In this document: one piece after another, positions 8,989-17,609 of the stretch
How positions within the stretch are numbered: position 1 is the stretch's first letter
Layout: the number at the start of each line of letters is the position of its first letter
From: Cupriavidus basilensis
GTDB taxonomy: Bacteria; Pseudomonadota; Gammaproteobacteria; Burkholderiales; Burkholderiaceae
DNA: 64,000 nucleotides
Reading direction: 5' to 3'
Assembly (NCBI RefSeq): GCF_000832305.1
Contig: NZ_CP010537.1
Location: forward strand, 806,001-870,000
The notes under the pieces: generated by a model
Databases searched by the model: none
Seen by the model: only the letters and a program-made list of their open reading frames with translations
What the model was told of the DNA's origin: nothing
Translations under genes and position numbers: made by a program

Positions 8989-10626
8989 ATGATTGAAACT
9001 CCGATTCTCATTGCCGGCGGCGGACCGGTTGGCTTGACCCTCTCGCTCGAGCTGGCCCATCAAGGCATCAGAAGCATCGTTGCGGAACGCAATCCCACTA
9101 CGACACGTCATCCCAAGATGGACTTGACCAATGGTCGAAGCATGGAGTTGTACCGACGCATCGGCATCGCCGACAAGCTTCGGAAAGTGGGTGTGCCAGA
9201 GAGCAGTCCGTTCGACATCGTCTGGGTGGATAGTCTGGCGTCTCACGAACTCTGTCGCTTTCCATACCCGTCAAGTGCGAGGTCTCAAGAAATCCGGAAG
9301 ACTCAGAACGATGGAACTTTGACACTCGAAGCGCCGATGCGGGTGAGCCAGATTGTTTTCGAGCCGGCGCTCAAAGACGCCGCCGACGCAAGCGCTCTTG
9401 CACAGACGTGGTTCGGCTGGAATGTTGAATCCTTCGAGCAGGATGCGAAAGGCGTGACAACACTCTTGCACAACCGCGATCTAGGTGAAACCCGCGAGGT
9501 GCGATCCCAGTATCTGGTTGGCTGCGATGGCGGCAACAGTATGGTCCGTCGCCACCTTGGAATCGAGTTGCACGGAACAAGCAATGCTGCTCAAGCCTTC
9601 ATGGTGCACTTCCGCTCTGACGCGCGCGATCTTCTGCAGCGCTTCGGGGTTGCTTGGCATATCCAGACGGGGAGTGGCGCGCTAATCGCTCAGAACGACA
9701 AGGATATCTGGACGCTGCAGGCGTTCCTGCCGCCTGGAGTCAAAGGGGAGGAGTTGGATCCGCACGCGGTACTGAAGAGTTGGATCGGTGAGGACTTTGA
9801 CTACGAAATTCTTCAGGCAAATCCGTGGTGGGCCCATTTCCTGCTCGCCGATAGCTATCGACAGGGGCGGATCTTCATTGCCGGCGACGCATGCCATCAA
9901 TGGATGCCTACCGGTGGGTACGGGATGAACTGTGGCGTTGCAGATGCCGCAAACCTGGGCTGGAAGCTTGCAGCGGCAGTTCAAGGGTGGGGCGGAGAAC
10001 CCCTTCTGGACTCCTATGAGCAGGAGCGACGACCGGTCGCAGAGATGTCACTCAAAACATCCCAACGCCATTTGGGTGTGAGGCTGGAAATTGCACAGGC
10101 CTATGCAAGCGCGGGCGAGTTGTCTGGCGAGGGCGACGAGGCTGCGGCACGTCGCACCGAACTTGGTCGAAGAATTCTTGAGCTTGGCAATGCCGAGAAC
10201 GAGGGGTGGGGCGCTGAACATGGTTACCGATATGCCTCGGCTGTGACGCGGGAAGAGGCAGGCGAACCTCCGGCATTCGATGCGCTGAGCTACACGCCTT
10301 CGACCTGGCCGGGAAGCCGTCTTCCGCATGTCTTTCTTTCGGATGGAACGGCAGTGTACGACCGCCTTGGACCTTGGTTCTCTCTGCTGGTCCTGAGGGG
10401 CGCGGATACGTCCGAGTTCGAGTCGGCGGCCAAGGACCTAGGGGTGCCCGTGAGAATCGTGCATATCGCGGACGATACCGCCTCGCGAATCTACGGTAGT
10501 GCTCTGGTGCTTGTTCGCCCAGATCAGCACGTCGCTTGGCGGGGAGAAGTGCTGCGGGAAAATTGCGCATCCATCCTGGCCTATGCAGCAGGAAGGGCCA
10601 CCGAAGTGATTCCGGCAGCCGCTTGA
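8989..10626 (+). CDS. FAD-dependent aromatic hydroxylase, MhpA/PHBH-like (group A monooxygenase)
   Basis: 545 residues. N-terminal FAD-binding GxGxxG is seen in ILIAGGGPVGLTLSLELA (residues 6-23). The DG motif appears as YLVGCDGGNSMVRR near residue 175. The GD motif appears as FIAGDACHQWMPTGGYGMN followed by DAANLGWKL near residue 300. This trio is diagnostic of single-component flavin aromatic hydroxylases, which use NAD(P)H and O2 to hydroxylate phenolic rings. The C-terminal ~150 residues form the thioredoxin-like domain common in 540-600-residue members. It follows the VOC gene closely and is probably co-transcribed, consistent with ring activation ahead of cleavage. The aromatic substrate is not identifiable. 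Confidence 0.9.
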   Translation: MIETPILIAGGGPVGLTLSLELAHQGIRSIVAERNPTTTRHPKMDLTNGRSMELYRRIGIADKLRKVGVPESSPFDIVWVDSLASHELCRFPYPSSARSQEIRKTQNDGTLTLEAPMRVSQIVFEPALKDAADASALAQTWFGWNVESFEQDAKGVTTLLHNRDLGETREVRSQYLVGCDGGNSMVRRHLGIELHGTSNAAQAFMVHFRSDARDLLQRFGVAWHIQTGSGALIAQNDKDIWTLQAFLPPGVKGEELDPHAVLKSWIGEDFDYEILQANPWWAHFLLADSYRQGRIFIAGDACHQWMPTGGYGMNCGVADAANLGWKLAAAVQGWGGEPLLDSYEQERRPVAEMSLKTSQRHLGVRLEIAQAYASAGELSGEGDEAAARRTELGRRILELGNAENEGWGAEHGYRYASAVTREEAGEPPAFDALSYTPSTWPGSRLPHVFLSDGTAVYDRLGPWFSLLVLRGADTSEFESAAKDLGVPVRIVHIADDTASRIYGSALVLVRPDQHVAWRGEVLRENCASILAYAAGRATEVIPAAA

Positions 10627-10756
10627 ATGGTGCCAAGGGCAGCATGAGGAGCTAGAACGGCCGCTCGGACGTAGCTCCCGTTCCAACCGGTCGGTGCCCT
10701 AATCGGCCCTGACCGGACAAAGACGAAGGTGGGCCTTAAAAAATCTGGAGACAAGC

Positions 10757-12061
10757 ATGTCTGAAAATAAAGCACAAGTATCACGCTGCCCATTCTCGGC
10801 CGCAGCGAAGAACTTCGACCCGTTCGACCCGACATTTCTGGAGCAACCGTTCTCGACGCTAAAGGAGCTGCGTGAATCTGAGCCGGTATTCTTTGACGAG
10901 AAGCTCGGCTATTGGGTTGTTACGCGCATGGACGACGCCAAAGCAATCCTTCGGAATCAAAAGGACTTCTCAGCGGACATTGTGCTTGATCCCATCGTGC
11001 CTCTGTATCAGTCCACAATCGAAAACTTCATGCGTTCCGGGTTCCACGGGGGCGGTGGATCTCTGGTGAACGACGTGAACCCTGAGCACGACGAGCGCCG
11101 AAAGTGGTTGGCAAAGAGCCTGACTCCACAGCGCGTCAAAGAGCTCGAACCGTTCGTGCGGGAAGCCGTGGTGAAGTGTATCGACGGCTTTGTCAAAGAT
11201 GGTGAAGTGGATCTCGTGAAGATGCTGGGCAACCAGGTGCCCGCAGTCGTCCTCTTGAACTTCCTGGCCATTCCACAAGAAGATCTTGAGCGAGTTAAGG
11301 CATGGGCCGAGCCGACGATCTTGTTCAGCTGGGGCCACCCGACAGAGAGCGACCAGAACCATATGGCTGACATGCTTGGGGAATTCTGGCACTACTGCAA
11401 GGCGCATATCGCAAAGCTACGGGACAACCTCGGTGATGACGTAGTTAGCGAGGCAATCCGCGGGCAGCAAGAGAAGAGCCTTTGGACGGATGACGAACTG
11501 ACTCGCATGGTGCTGAATTTCACATTTGCGGGGCATGACACGACCACAAATGCCGCGGCAAACATGTTCGAGACACTGATGAAGCACCGAGAATCGTGGG
11601 ACGATCTTTGCAGAAACCCGGCATTGATTCCCAATGCAGTCGAGGAGTGCATTAGATTTGCGCCATCGGTGATCTCGCATCGTCGCCGTGCTGTAAACAA
11701 CATCACAATTGGCAGCGCTGAGATTCAGGCTAACGATAAGATATTGATCTACTTTGCCGCTGCGAATCGAGACGACGCGACTTTCGCGAACGGCGATACG
11801 TTTGACATCCATCGTGACGGTCCGAATCGACACGTGACGTTCGGCTTCGGATGGCATGCGTGCTACGGTGCTCCTCTGGCAAGACTTGAACTGAGGATCA
11901 TGCTGGAGGAGATGACAAAACGCCTGCCCCACATCCACCTCAAGCCGCACCAAAGGTTCGAGTACGCGCCACTGAATACAACGATGCGCGGACCGAGCCA
12001 TGTGTATGTGCAGTGGAATCCCGCGCTGAATCCTCTACCGCTGGACAGGCCATCGAACTGA
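10757..12061 (+). CDS. Cytochrome P450
   Basis: 434 residues with all P450 hallmarks: I-helix AGHDTTTN (about residue 257), K-helix EECIRFAP, and the heme loop FGFGWHACYGAPLA with the thiolate Cys near residue 369. It has no N-terminal membrane anchor, so it is a soluble bacterial class needing separate redox partners. A PDR/VanB-type reductase follows 247 bases downstream and is the obvious partner candidate. In this context, hydroxylation or O-dealkylation of an aromatic compound is likely. The start is preceded by TCTGGAGACAAGC, a good ribosome site. Confidence 0.93.
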   Translation: MSENKAQVSRCPFSAAAKNFDPFDPTFLEQPFSTLKELRESEPVFFDEKLGYWVVTRMDDAKAILRNQKDFSADIVLDPIVPLYQSTIENFMRSGFHGGGGSLVNDVNPEHDERRKWLAKSLTPQRVKELEPFVREAVVKCIDGFVKDGEVDLVKMLGNQVPAVVLLNFLAIPQEDLERVKAWAEPTILFSWGHPTESDQNHMADMLGEFWHYCKAHIAKLRDNLGDDVVSEAIRGQQEKSLWTDDELTRMVLNFTFAGHDTTTNAAANMFETLMKHRESWDDLCRNPALIPNAVEECIRFAPSVISHRRRAVNNITIGSAEIQANDKILIYFAAANRDDATFANGDTFDIHRDGPNRHVTFGFGWHACYGAPLARLELRIMLEEMTKRLPHIHLKPHQRFEYAPLNTTMRGPSHVYVQWNPALNPLPLDRPSN

Positions 12062-12307
12062 ATGTGGTGAACGCCTGTGAATCTAGAGGGCTTCGTAGAG
12101 AGAATTGTTTTTGTCAACAGATGGGCAAGGACCGGACCTCATTACGACGAATGACGTGTCGCCTAGCGAGGTGGTGTTGCAGTTGAAGGCCGGCCGGAGG
12201 TTGGGGGTAATAGATGCTGCGCCAGGGGGGAGCGGCGTCTACCCCCACCAAGAGCAGAGGCGACATGCCAGAGAGTGATGGGGTTACCTCAATTTTGAGA
12301 GTTAGTC

Positions 12308-13279
12308 ATGATTGATCTGAAGGATGTGATACCGGTCCGTGTAGTGCGCAAGACCGTGGAGTCTGAAGGTATCGTCAGCTTTGAGCTGGTACATGCGGAG
12401 GCGGGGCGCCTACCCTCTTTCGCGCCTGGTGCGCATATTGATGTTCATATTCCAGGTGGTTTCGTACGCCAATACTCCCTATGCAACGCGGCGCGTAAAA
12501 CGGGACGCTACGTGGTCGCTGTTCTGCGTGACCCTTCGTCGCGCGGAGGTTCGACCGCCCTTCACGATTCCGTTAGCGAAGGCGATACGCTTGAGATTTC
12601 GCCTCCCAGGAACCATTTCAAGTTGAACGGAGAGTCGGTTCATAGCCTTCTTCTTGCTGGGGGTATCGGAGTTACTCCCATTTTTTGCATGGCGGAGCAA
12701 CTTTATGAGGAAGGCCGCTCATTCGAGCTCCACTATTGCGCGCGGAACAAGCAGAAGATGGCATTCCATGACGCTATGTCCCAGGCTGCGTGGTCGAGTT
12801 CGCTTCGCCTGCACTTCGATGATGGTGCGCCTGCACAGAAATTTGATATTGACTCTGTCTTGGAGGGGGCTGGCGCAGATACGCATCTCTACGTTTGCGG
12901 TCCACAAGGCTACATGGATGCGGTTCTGGACGCAGCGCGAGGGATGGGCTGGGCGCAGGAGCGACTGCACTACGAGTATTTCAAGGCTGACGTGATCCAC
13001 AAGGATACCGATTCAGACTTTGAAGTGGAAATCGCTAGTACCGGTACCGTCCTGAGCGTGCCGGCGGATAGGAGCATCGCATCCGTGCTGAACGAGCATG
13101 GCTTCAACATCTCCATGTCTTGTGAGCAGGGCGTTTGCGGGACGTGCGTAACGAAAGTGCTATCCGGGGTGCCAGATCATCGCGACTCATTTCTGTTGCC
13201 CGATGAGCGGGATGCCAATGACCAGATGACACCTTGCTGTTCGCGCGCCAAGTCCAAGCGGATCGTACTCGACCTGTAG
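12308..13279 (+). CDS. PDR/VanB-type oxidoreductase with C-terminal [2Fe-2S] domain
   Basis: 323 residues in the order flavin domain (RQYSLCNAARKTGRYVVAV), NAD domain (LLLAGGIGVTPIFCMAEQL) and plant-type ferredoxin (CEQGVCGTCVTKVLSG, distal Cys in MTPCCSRAKS). This is the phthalate dioxygenase reductase/VanB architecture, moving electrons from NAD(P)H to a Rieske oxygenase or P450. A P450 lies just upstream and a VanA-type Rieske oxygenase two genes downstream, so it may serve either or both. The FeS loop CxxxxCxxC is intact. The ATG at 12308 follows GAGAG. Confidence 0.92.
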   Translation: MIDLKDVIPVRVVRKTVESEGIVSFELVHAEAGRLPSFAPGAHIDVHIPGGFVRQYSLCNAARKTGRYVVAVLRDPSSRGGSTALHDSVSEGDTLEISPPRNHFKLNGESVHSLLLAGGIGVTPIFCMAEQLYEEGRSFELHYCARNKQKMAFHDAMSQAAWSSSLRLHFDDGAPAQKFDIDSVLEGAGADTHLYVCGPQGYMDAVLDAARGMGWAQERLHYEYFKADVIHKDTDSDFEVEIASTGTVLSVPADRSIASVLNEHGFNISMSCEQGVCGTCVTKVLSGVPDHRDSFLLPDERDANDQMTPCCSRAKSKRIVLDL

Positions 13280-13313
13280 TCGTCCTTGACCATTGATACA
13301 CGATACCACTGCC

Positions 13314-14246
13314 ATGTACCAACAGAGTAAAGTCATCATCAGCTGTGCCGTCACGGGAGCAATCCACACGCCATCGATGTCGCCACATTTGCCAATTACA
13401 CCAGAGGAAATTGCGGAGTCGTCGATTGCCGCGGCTGAGGCGGGTGCGGCGATCATTCATCTTCATGCCCGCGATCCCGTAACTGGGCGTCCCGACCAGC
13501 GGCCGGAAGCGTTCCTTCCTTTTGTAAGGGAAATCAAGGCACGATGCGATGTGGTGCTGAACCTCACGACTGGCGGGTCGCCGTATATGACGGTTCAAGA
13601 GCGGATGATGCCGGCGAAGGTACTCAAGCCTGAAATCGCGTCAATGAACGTTGGCTCGATGAACTTCGGCCTGTACCCCATGCTGAAGCGCTACAAGGAA
13701 TTCAAGCATGATTGGGAACATTCGTATCTGGAAAGCAGTAAGGACCTGATCTTCCGGAACACCTTCGGCGATCTTCAGACAGTTCTGACTGAGCTATCGC
13801 CAAACGGAACCCGATACGAGTTCGAGTGTTACGACACATCGCACTTGTACAACCTGGCGCATCTCGTCGAGTTGGGGCTTGTGAAGGCACCCTATTTTAT
13901 TCAAACCGTGTTTGGCATTCTCGGCGGTATCGGCACGCATCCGGACGACGTCATGCATATGAAGCGGACGGCGGATCGGTTGTTCGGAAGTGACTATCGC
14001 TGGTCGGTTCTAGGTGCCGGCGCGAGCCAGATGAAGATTGCTGGCATGGCCGCATCCATGGGGGCGAACGTACGGGTGGGGCTGGAGGACAATCTGTGGA
14101 TCGGAAAGGGGAAGCTCGCTCAGAGTAATGCTGAGCAGGTTTTGAAGGTCCGTGAAATTCTCGATGGCTTGGGTCTGGAGGTCGCGAGTCCCAGCGAGGC
14201 GCGTGAGATTCTCCAACTGAAAGGTGCCAGCCAGGTCGCATTCTAG
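13314..14246 (+). CDS. BKACE-family beta-keto acid cleavage enzyme (DUF849)
   Basis: 310 residues from the ATG at 13314; an in-frame TTG at 13293 would add seven residues and neither has a clear ribosome site. The N-terminus IISCAVTGAIHTPSMSPHLP, then AAEAGAAIIHLHARDP and the TTGGSPYM motif, are characteristic of the TIM-barrel BKACE family. Its Zn2+ is held by HLHARD plus later His/Glu residues. Characterised members condense a beta-keto acid with acetyl-CoA to give acetoacetate and a CoA ester; the archetype is Kce of lysine fermentation. Within this operon it may process a ring-fission or side-chain beta-keto product. The specific substrate is unknown. Confidence 0.88.
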   Translation: MYQQSKVIISCAVTGAIHTPSMSPHLPITPEEIAESSIAAAEAGAAIIHLHARDPVTGRPDQRPEAFLPFVREIKARCDVVLNLTTGGSPYMTVQERMMPAKVLKPEIASMNVGSMNFGLYPMLKRYKEFKHDWEHSYLESSKDLIFRNTFGDLQTVLTELSPNGTRYEFECYDTSHLYNLAHLVELGLVKAPYFIQTVFGILGGIGTHPDDVMHMKRTADRLFGSDYRWSVLGAGASQMKIAGMAASMGANVRVGLEDNLWIGKGKLAQSNAEQVLKVREILDGLGLEVASPSEAREILQLKGASQVAF

Positions 14247-14401
14247 TTTGCAATCACTGTCATGTATGCCCACTTCCGGCCATGGCTACGTCATGCAGGT
14301 GCTTGTCGCGCAAGCAGATGGCGTGCTGCCGCATTGGTGTGGCGGCGGCGGGGATGACTCTGACCGTTATGTGTCTATATTGAATCGAGGGGAATTGGAT
14401 A

Positions 14402-15514
14402 ATGTCGACAAAAGAATTCCTGAAGCAGGCCTGGTATGCGGCGGCATGGTCCGACGAGGTGAAGCACGAACTGTTGACGCGCACCATCATCAAGGAGCCG
14501 GTGCTGTTGTACCGCCGCGAGGACGGTACCCCCGTCGCGATGGGCAATGTCTGCCCGCATCGCTTTGCTCCGCTCAACCGGGGCAAGCTGTTGGGCGATG
14601 TGGTGCAGTGTCCGTACCACGGGTTGCGGTTCAATTCCATCGGCCAGTGCGTTCACATTCCGCATGGCGACGGTACGGTATCGCAAAAAATGGCCGTACC
14701 GAGCTATCCCGTTGTGGAACGCCACAAACTTATCTGGGTCTGGATGGGTAATCCTGCGGACGCCGACCCCGCCACCATCCCGGATTTCAGTTGCCACGAG
14801 GATGATGAACTCGCCTTCGTCGGGGGGATGCTCGAGGTTGATGCAAACTACAAGCTCGTCGTCGACAACCTGATGGACCTCTCCCATGCCGCGACCGTGC
14901 ATGAAGGGTTGTTGTCGATGCCAGGCCTGTATACGAGCAAGCTGGAGACCATCCAGCGCGGCACCACCGTTTATGCCAACAAATGGATGCCCGACGGCGA
15001 GATCCAGCCGGCCCATGCGATGCTCTGGAAGGATCATGTTCCAGGAGAGAATTGCGACCAATGGGCCTATATGCGATGGGATGCGCCGGCTCACTTATTG
15101 CTAGACGTCGGTGTCACGAAGGTAGGTGCGCCGCGTGCGAAAGGTATCTTTATGTATGGCACCGACGTCCTGACGCCCAAGGATGAGTTCACGACCTACT
15201 ACTTCTGGGGTGTGACGCGCAACTACGACATTGACAATGAGGTTGCCAACGCTCAGTGGCGAGAGATCATCAAGATGGCCTTCGATGGGCAGGACAAACC
15301 GATGATCGAGGCGCAACAGAAGGTGCTCGGCGAGCGCGATATCGAAGATATGAATCCCGTGATGTTCTCCGCCGATACCGGATCGATGCGAGCACGCCGT
15401 GTGCTGGCCGGACTGATCCGTGATAAGGGAACTCCCCAGCCCCAGATCGTGCCGTTGCGCTCACATCGACACGAGGTTGAGAGTTCCATAAATCCCGTCC
15501 TGCCGGCCATTTAA
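14402..15514 (+). CDS. Rieske non-heme iron oxygenase alpha subunit, VanA-type
   Basis: 370 residues. The N-terminal Rieske centre is CPHRFAPLNRG and CPYHGLRF (about residues 50-77). The mononuclear iron site is DNLMDLSHAATVHEG near residue 155, with the distal Asp presumably in the C-terminal half. Size and the N-terminal AWYAAAWSDEV match vanillate O-demethylase/toluenesulfonate-type oxygenases, which act with a PDR-type reductase such as the one encoded at 12308-13279. O-demethylation or monooxygenation of an aromatic acid is the best guess. It closes the run of co-directional catabolic genes; the 155-bp gap upstream may carry its own promoter. Confidence 0.9.
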   Translation: MSTKEFLKQAWYAAAWSDEVKHELLTRTIIKEPVLLYRREDGTPVAMGNVCPHRFAPLNRGKLLGDVVQCPYHGLRFNSIGQCVHIPHGDGTVSQKMAVPSYPVVERHKLIWVWMGNPADADPATIPDFSCHEDDELAFVGGMLEVDANYKLVVDNLMDLSHAATVHEGLLSMPGLYTSKLETIQRGTTVYANKWMPDGEIQPAHAMLWKDHVPGENCDQWAYMRWDAPAHLLLDVGVTKVGAPRAKGIFMYGTDVLTPKDEFTTYYFWGVTRNYDIDNEVANAQWREIIKMAFDGQDKPMIEAQQKVLGERDIEDMNPVMFSADTGSMRARRVLAGLIRDKGTPQPQIVPLRSHRHEVESSINPVLPAI

Positions 15515-15661
15515 GACAGCCCTAAGGCAGCGGTAACCGTGCTCTCGGAGAGACTCCGTTTCTAGGGCGCGGCGACAGTCCACGCACGTCCGCCACTTAC
15601 AAAGAAGCGAGGGGACGATGACACGCGGTATCCAAATCAAGATGAGATGGGGGTTAATGTT

Positions 15662-16363
15662 TCATGGCCTGAATTCCAGTGCTCTTCTTCCACTGGCACA
15701 CGATGGCGTGGAACTAACTGCAAACGGGCCGACTGCCTGTGGTGTTCGAGTATGACATCCCCAAGACGCTAACTGACACGGGCGCCGGGCCTGCAGCGCC
15801 CCGGCCACCGCCGGCGTTGCGAGAGCCGTGCAAGTGACGTGCGGGCCGAGTTGCCCGATCGACGCACTGTGCTGAACCAGGATTTGCACAATGCGCCCGG
15901 CGGCCAGTGGGCCGATGCGCAGCACGTGTCGCCACCAGCTGCTGCCTCGCTGGTTGCACAGCGCGTTCAGATCCGCCAAGGTCACGATGCCGGCTGCCGA
16001 AAGCCGGCGCACCAGCGGCGCGGCCAGCCACAATCCGACGTCATGCGCGGGCAGCGGTTGCGGCGTGCCCATGCTTTCGAGGTAGCGCACCGCCTTGATC
16101 GCGCGGTCCATGCTCGTGCCGGAGCGTCCGGGCGTGGCCGACGCCTCGGCCAGGTCCTCTCGCGCGTGTAGGCGTGCGCGTTGTACCAGGTCGTCACGGA
16201 TCGTGTGCAACATCGCTAGTGCTGCGCGAGGCCCGGGAACTTCGTCGGGGTCGGTCGCCAGCCAGCGGCCCGCGATGACGTCAAGTGGCAAGCCCTGCAG
16301 CCAGGCCCGCAAGGCCGCATAGTGGACGCGAGTGAGCATCGTCGGCGCCAGGCTAGTCGTCAT
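15662..16363 (-). pseudogene. Truncated phage/ICE-type integrase, N-terminal part only
   Basis: A frame of 233 codons whose N-terminus (LTRVHYAALRAWLQGLPLDV, then AGRWLATDPDE) and middle (LADLNALCNQRGSSWWRHVL, IGPLAAGRIVQIL) resemble the N-terminal region of large tyrosine-recombinase proteins in Burkholderiaceae (DUF3701/Phage_integr_N type, from memory). The catalytic domain with the Arg-His-Arg-Tyr residues is absent, and the last ~50 residues look like out-of-frame read-through. It therefore appears to be a remnant at the junction between catabolic cargo (left) and ICE backbone (right), marking where the cargo or another element inserted. Confidence 0.6.
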
Positions 16364-16403
16364 AGCCTGGGCATCGAGACGGCCTGCGCCGCGTCCCGCT
16401 CCA

Positions 16404-17609
16404 TCATAGGTTCACCTCGCCGCGTATGTCTGCGCAAGCCCGCAAGAGCCGCTCGATATCGTGATCGGTGTGACCGGCGTTTAGCGTGAACCGGACCAGG
16501 GAGTGGCGCTTTGGCGTGGCCGGGGCACAAAAGACCGCGCCGAACACCCCGCGCCGCTGCAGGGCGTTGCGTAGCCGCAGGGTATTGCGCTCGGTGCCGC
16601 TCTCCAGGCTGATGATCTGCTCGGTGCCTTCGGAGAGCGCGTATCCGAGACGAGCCAGTTCTCGGCGGACGAGGCGGGCCATCCGGTGCAGCCGAGCACG
16701 CCGCGCATGTGCCGTGGAAATGAAGGGCAATGCGGCGTCAAACCAGGCGATCTCGTGCGCAAGCAGGCCCGAGCTGAAGATGGCGGGACGAGACTCGCAT
16801 GCGAAATACTCTTTGAACTCGCTCGAGCACGAGATGAAGCCCGCCCTGCCGGCAAAGGCTTTCGCAAGCGATGCAGTACGGAAGTGCACTCGTTCAGCCA
16901 GGCCCAGCTCGCATACCAGTCCGCGGCCGCCGGGGCCGTGCGTACCGAGGGAGTGGGATTCGTCGACCACGAGGATCGAGCCCGTTGCTTCGGCCAGCTC
17001 GACTAGCGCTGGAAGCGGTGCAACGCTCCCGCTGGTGCTGTAGACCGAGTCGACGGCGATGACTCCGGCACCGTGTTTGGCAAGCCGCGATCGCGCGTGC
17101 TGAACATTGTTGTGCAGGAACGGAACGAACCGGGCCCCGGCTGCTAGCGCGCCTTCGCGCAGCGAGGCGTGCGCGTGCATGTCCAGATACACGGGGATAT
17201 CGGGGGCAGCCAGGGACTGGAGCAAACCAACGTTGGCCGCCCAGCCGGATTGGCAGATCACACCGTCTTCGGCACCGATGAAGTGGGCAAGGCGGCGCTC
17301 GAAGGCATGCTGGGGCGAGTCGCGATGCAGGAACGCCGACGATATGAGCAGCTCGCGCTTGTTGTTAAGCAAGACTTGGGCTTGGTGTTGCCGCAGGGCG
17401 GATTCGTCTAGCAAGCTGAGATAGTCATTGCTCGAAAAATGCACGGCATCCGGTGGGGGTGTCATGTCGCGCAGCGGATGCGATCCCCCCCATGCGTTCT
17501 GCAAGCGGTCCACGTAGTACTCGCGCAGACGGCGTGCGACGAAATCCGGGAAGCGGTCCGGTGCGCCACGGCGTTGCGCACCGCGTAGCTGGTGATCCAG
17601 ATTTGTCAT
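16404..17609 (-). CDS. CqsA/LqsA-like alpha-hydroxyketone autoinducer synthase (AONS-type PLP enzyme)
   Basis: 401 residues from the ATG at 17609, which overlaps the topoisomerase stop (TGA 17608-17606). It is a class-II PLP-dependent alpha-oxoamine synthase: FSSNDYLSLLDES at the start, SGWAANVGLLQSL, the PLP-ring motif VVDESHSLGTHGPGGRGLV, and the Schiff-base Lys in TASLAKAFAGRAGFIS. The strings DMHAHASLREGALAAGA and AVDSVYSTSGSVAPL are closer to what I recall of CqsA/LqsA quorum-sensing synthases than of BioF (KAPA synthase). Those enzymes join an acyl-CoA to an amino acid to make alpha-hydroxyketone signals. No biotin genes and no CqsS/LqsS sensor are visible. BioF-like activity remains the alternative. 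Confidence 0.78.
   Translation of the reverse strand: MTNLDHQLRGAQRRGAPDRFPDFVARRLREYYVDRLQNAWGGSHPLRDMTPPPDAVHFSSNDYLSLLDESALRQHQAQVLLNNKRELLISSAFLHRDSPQHAFERRLAHFIGAEDGVICQSGWAANVGLLQSLAAPDIPVYLDMHAHASLREGALAAGARFVPFLHNNVQHARSRLAKHGAGVIAVDSVYSTSGSVAPLPALVELAEATGSILVVDESHSLGTHGPGGRGLVCELGLAERVHFRTASLAKAFAGRAGFISCSSEFKEYFACESRPAIFSSGLLAHEIAWFDAALPFISTAHARRARLHRMARLVRRELARLGYALSEGTEQIISLESGTERNTLRLRNALQRRGVFGAVFCAPATPKRHSLVRFTLNAGHTDHDIERLLRACADIRGEVNL

Noticed and set aside
16404..17609. BioF of a biotin operon
   Set aside because: No other biotin genes are present, it is coupled to topoisomerase III, and several motifs are closer to CqsA/LqsA; kept only as an alternative.
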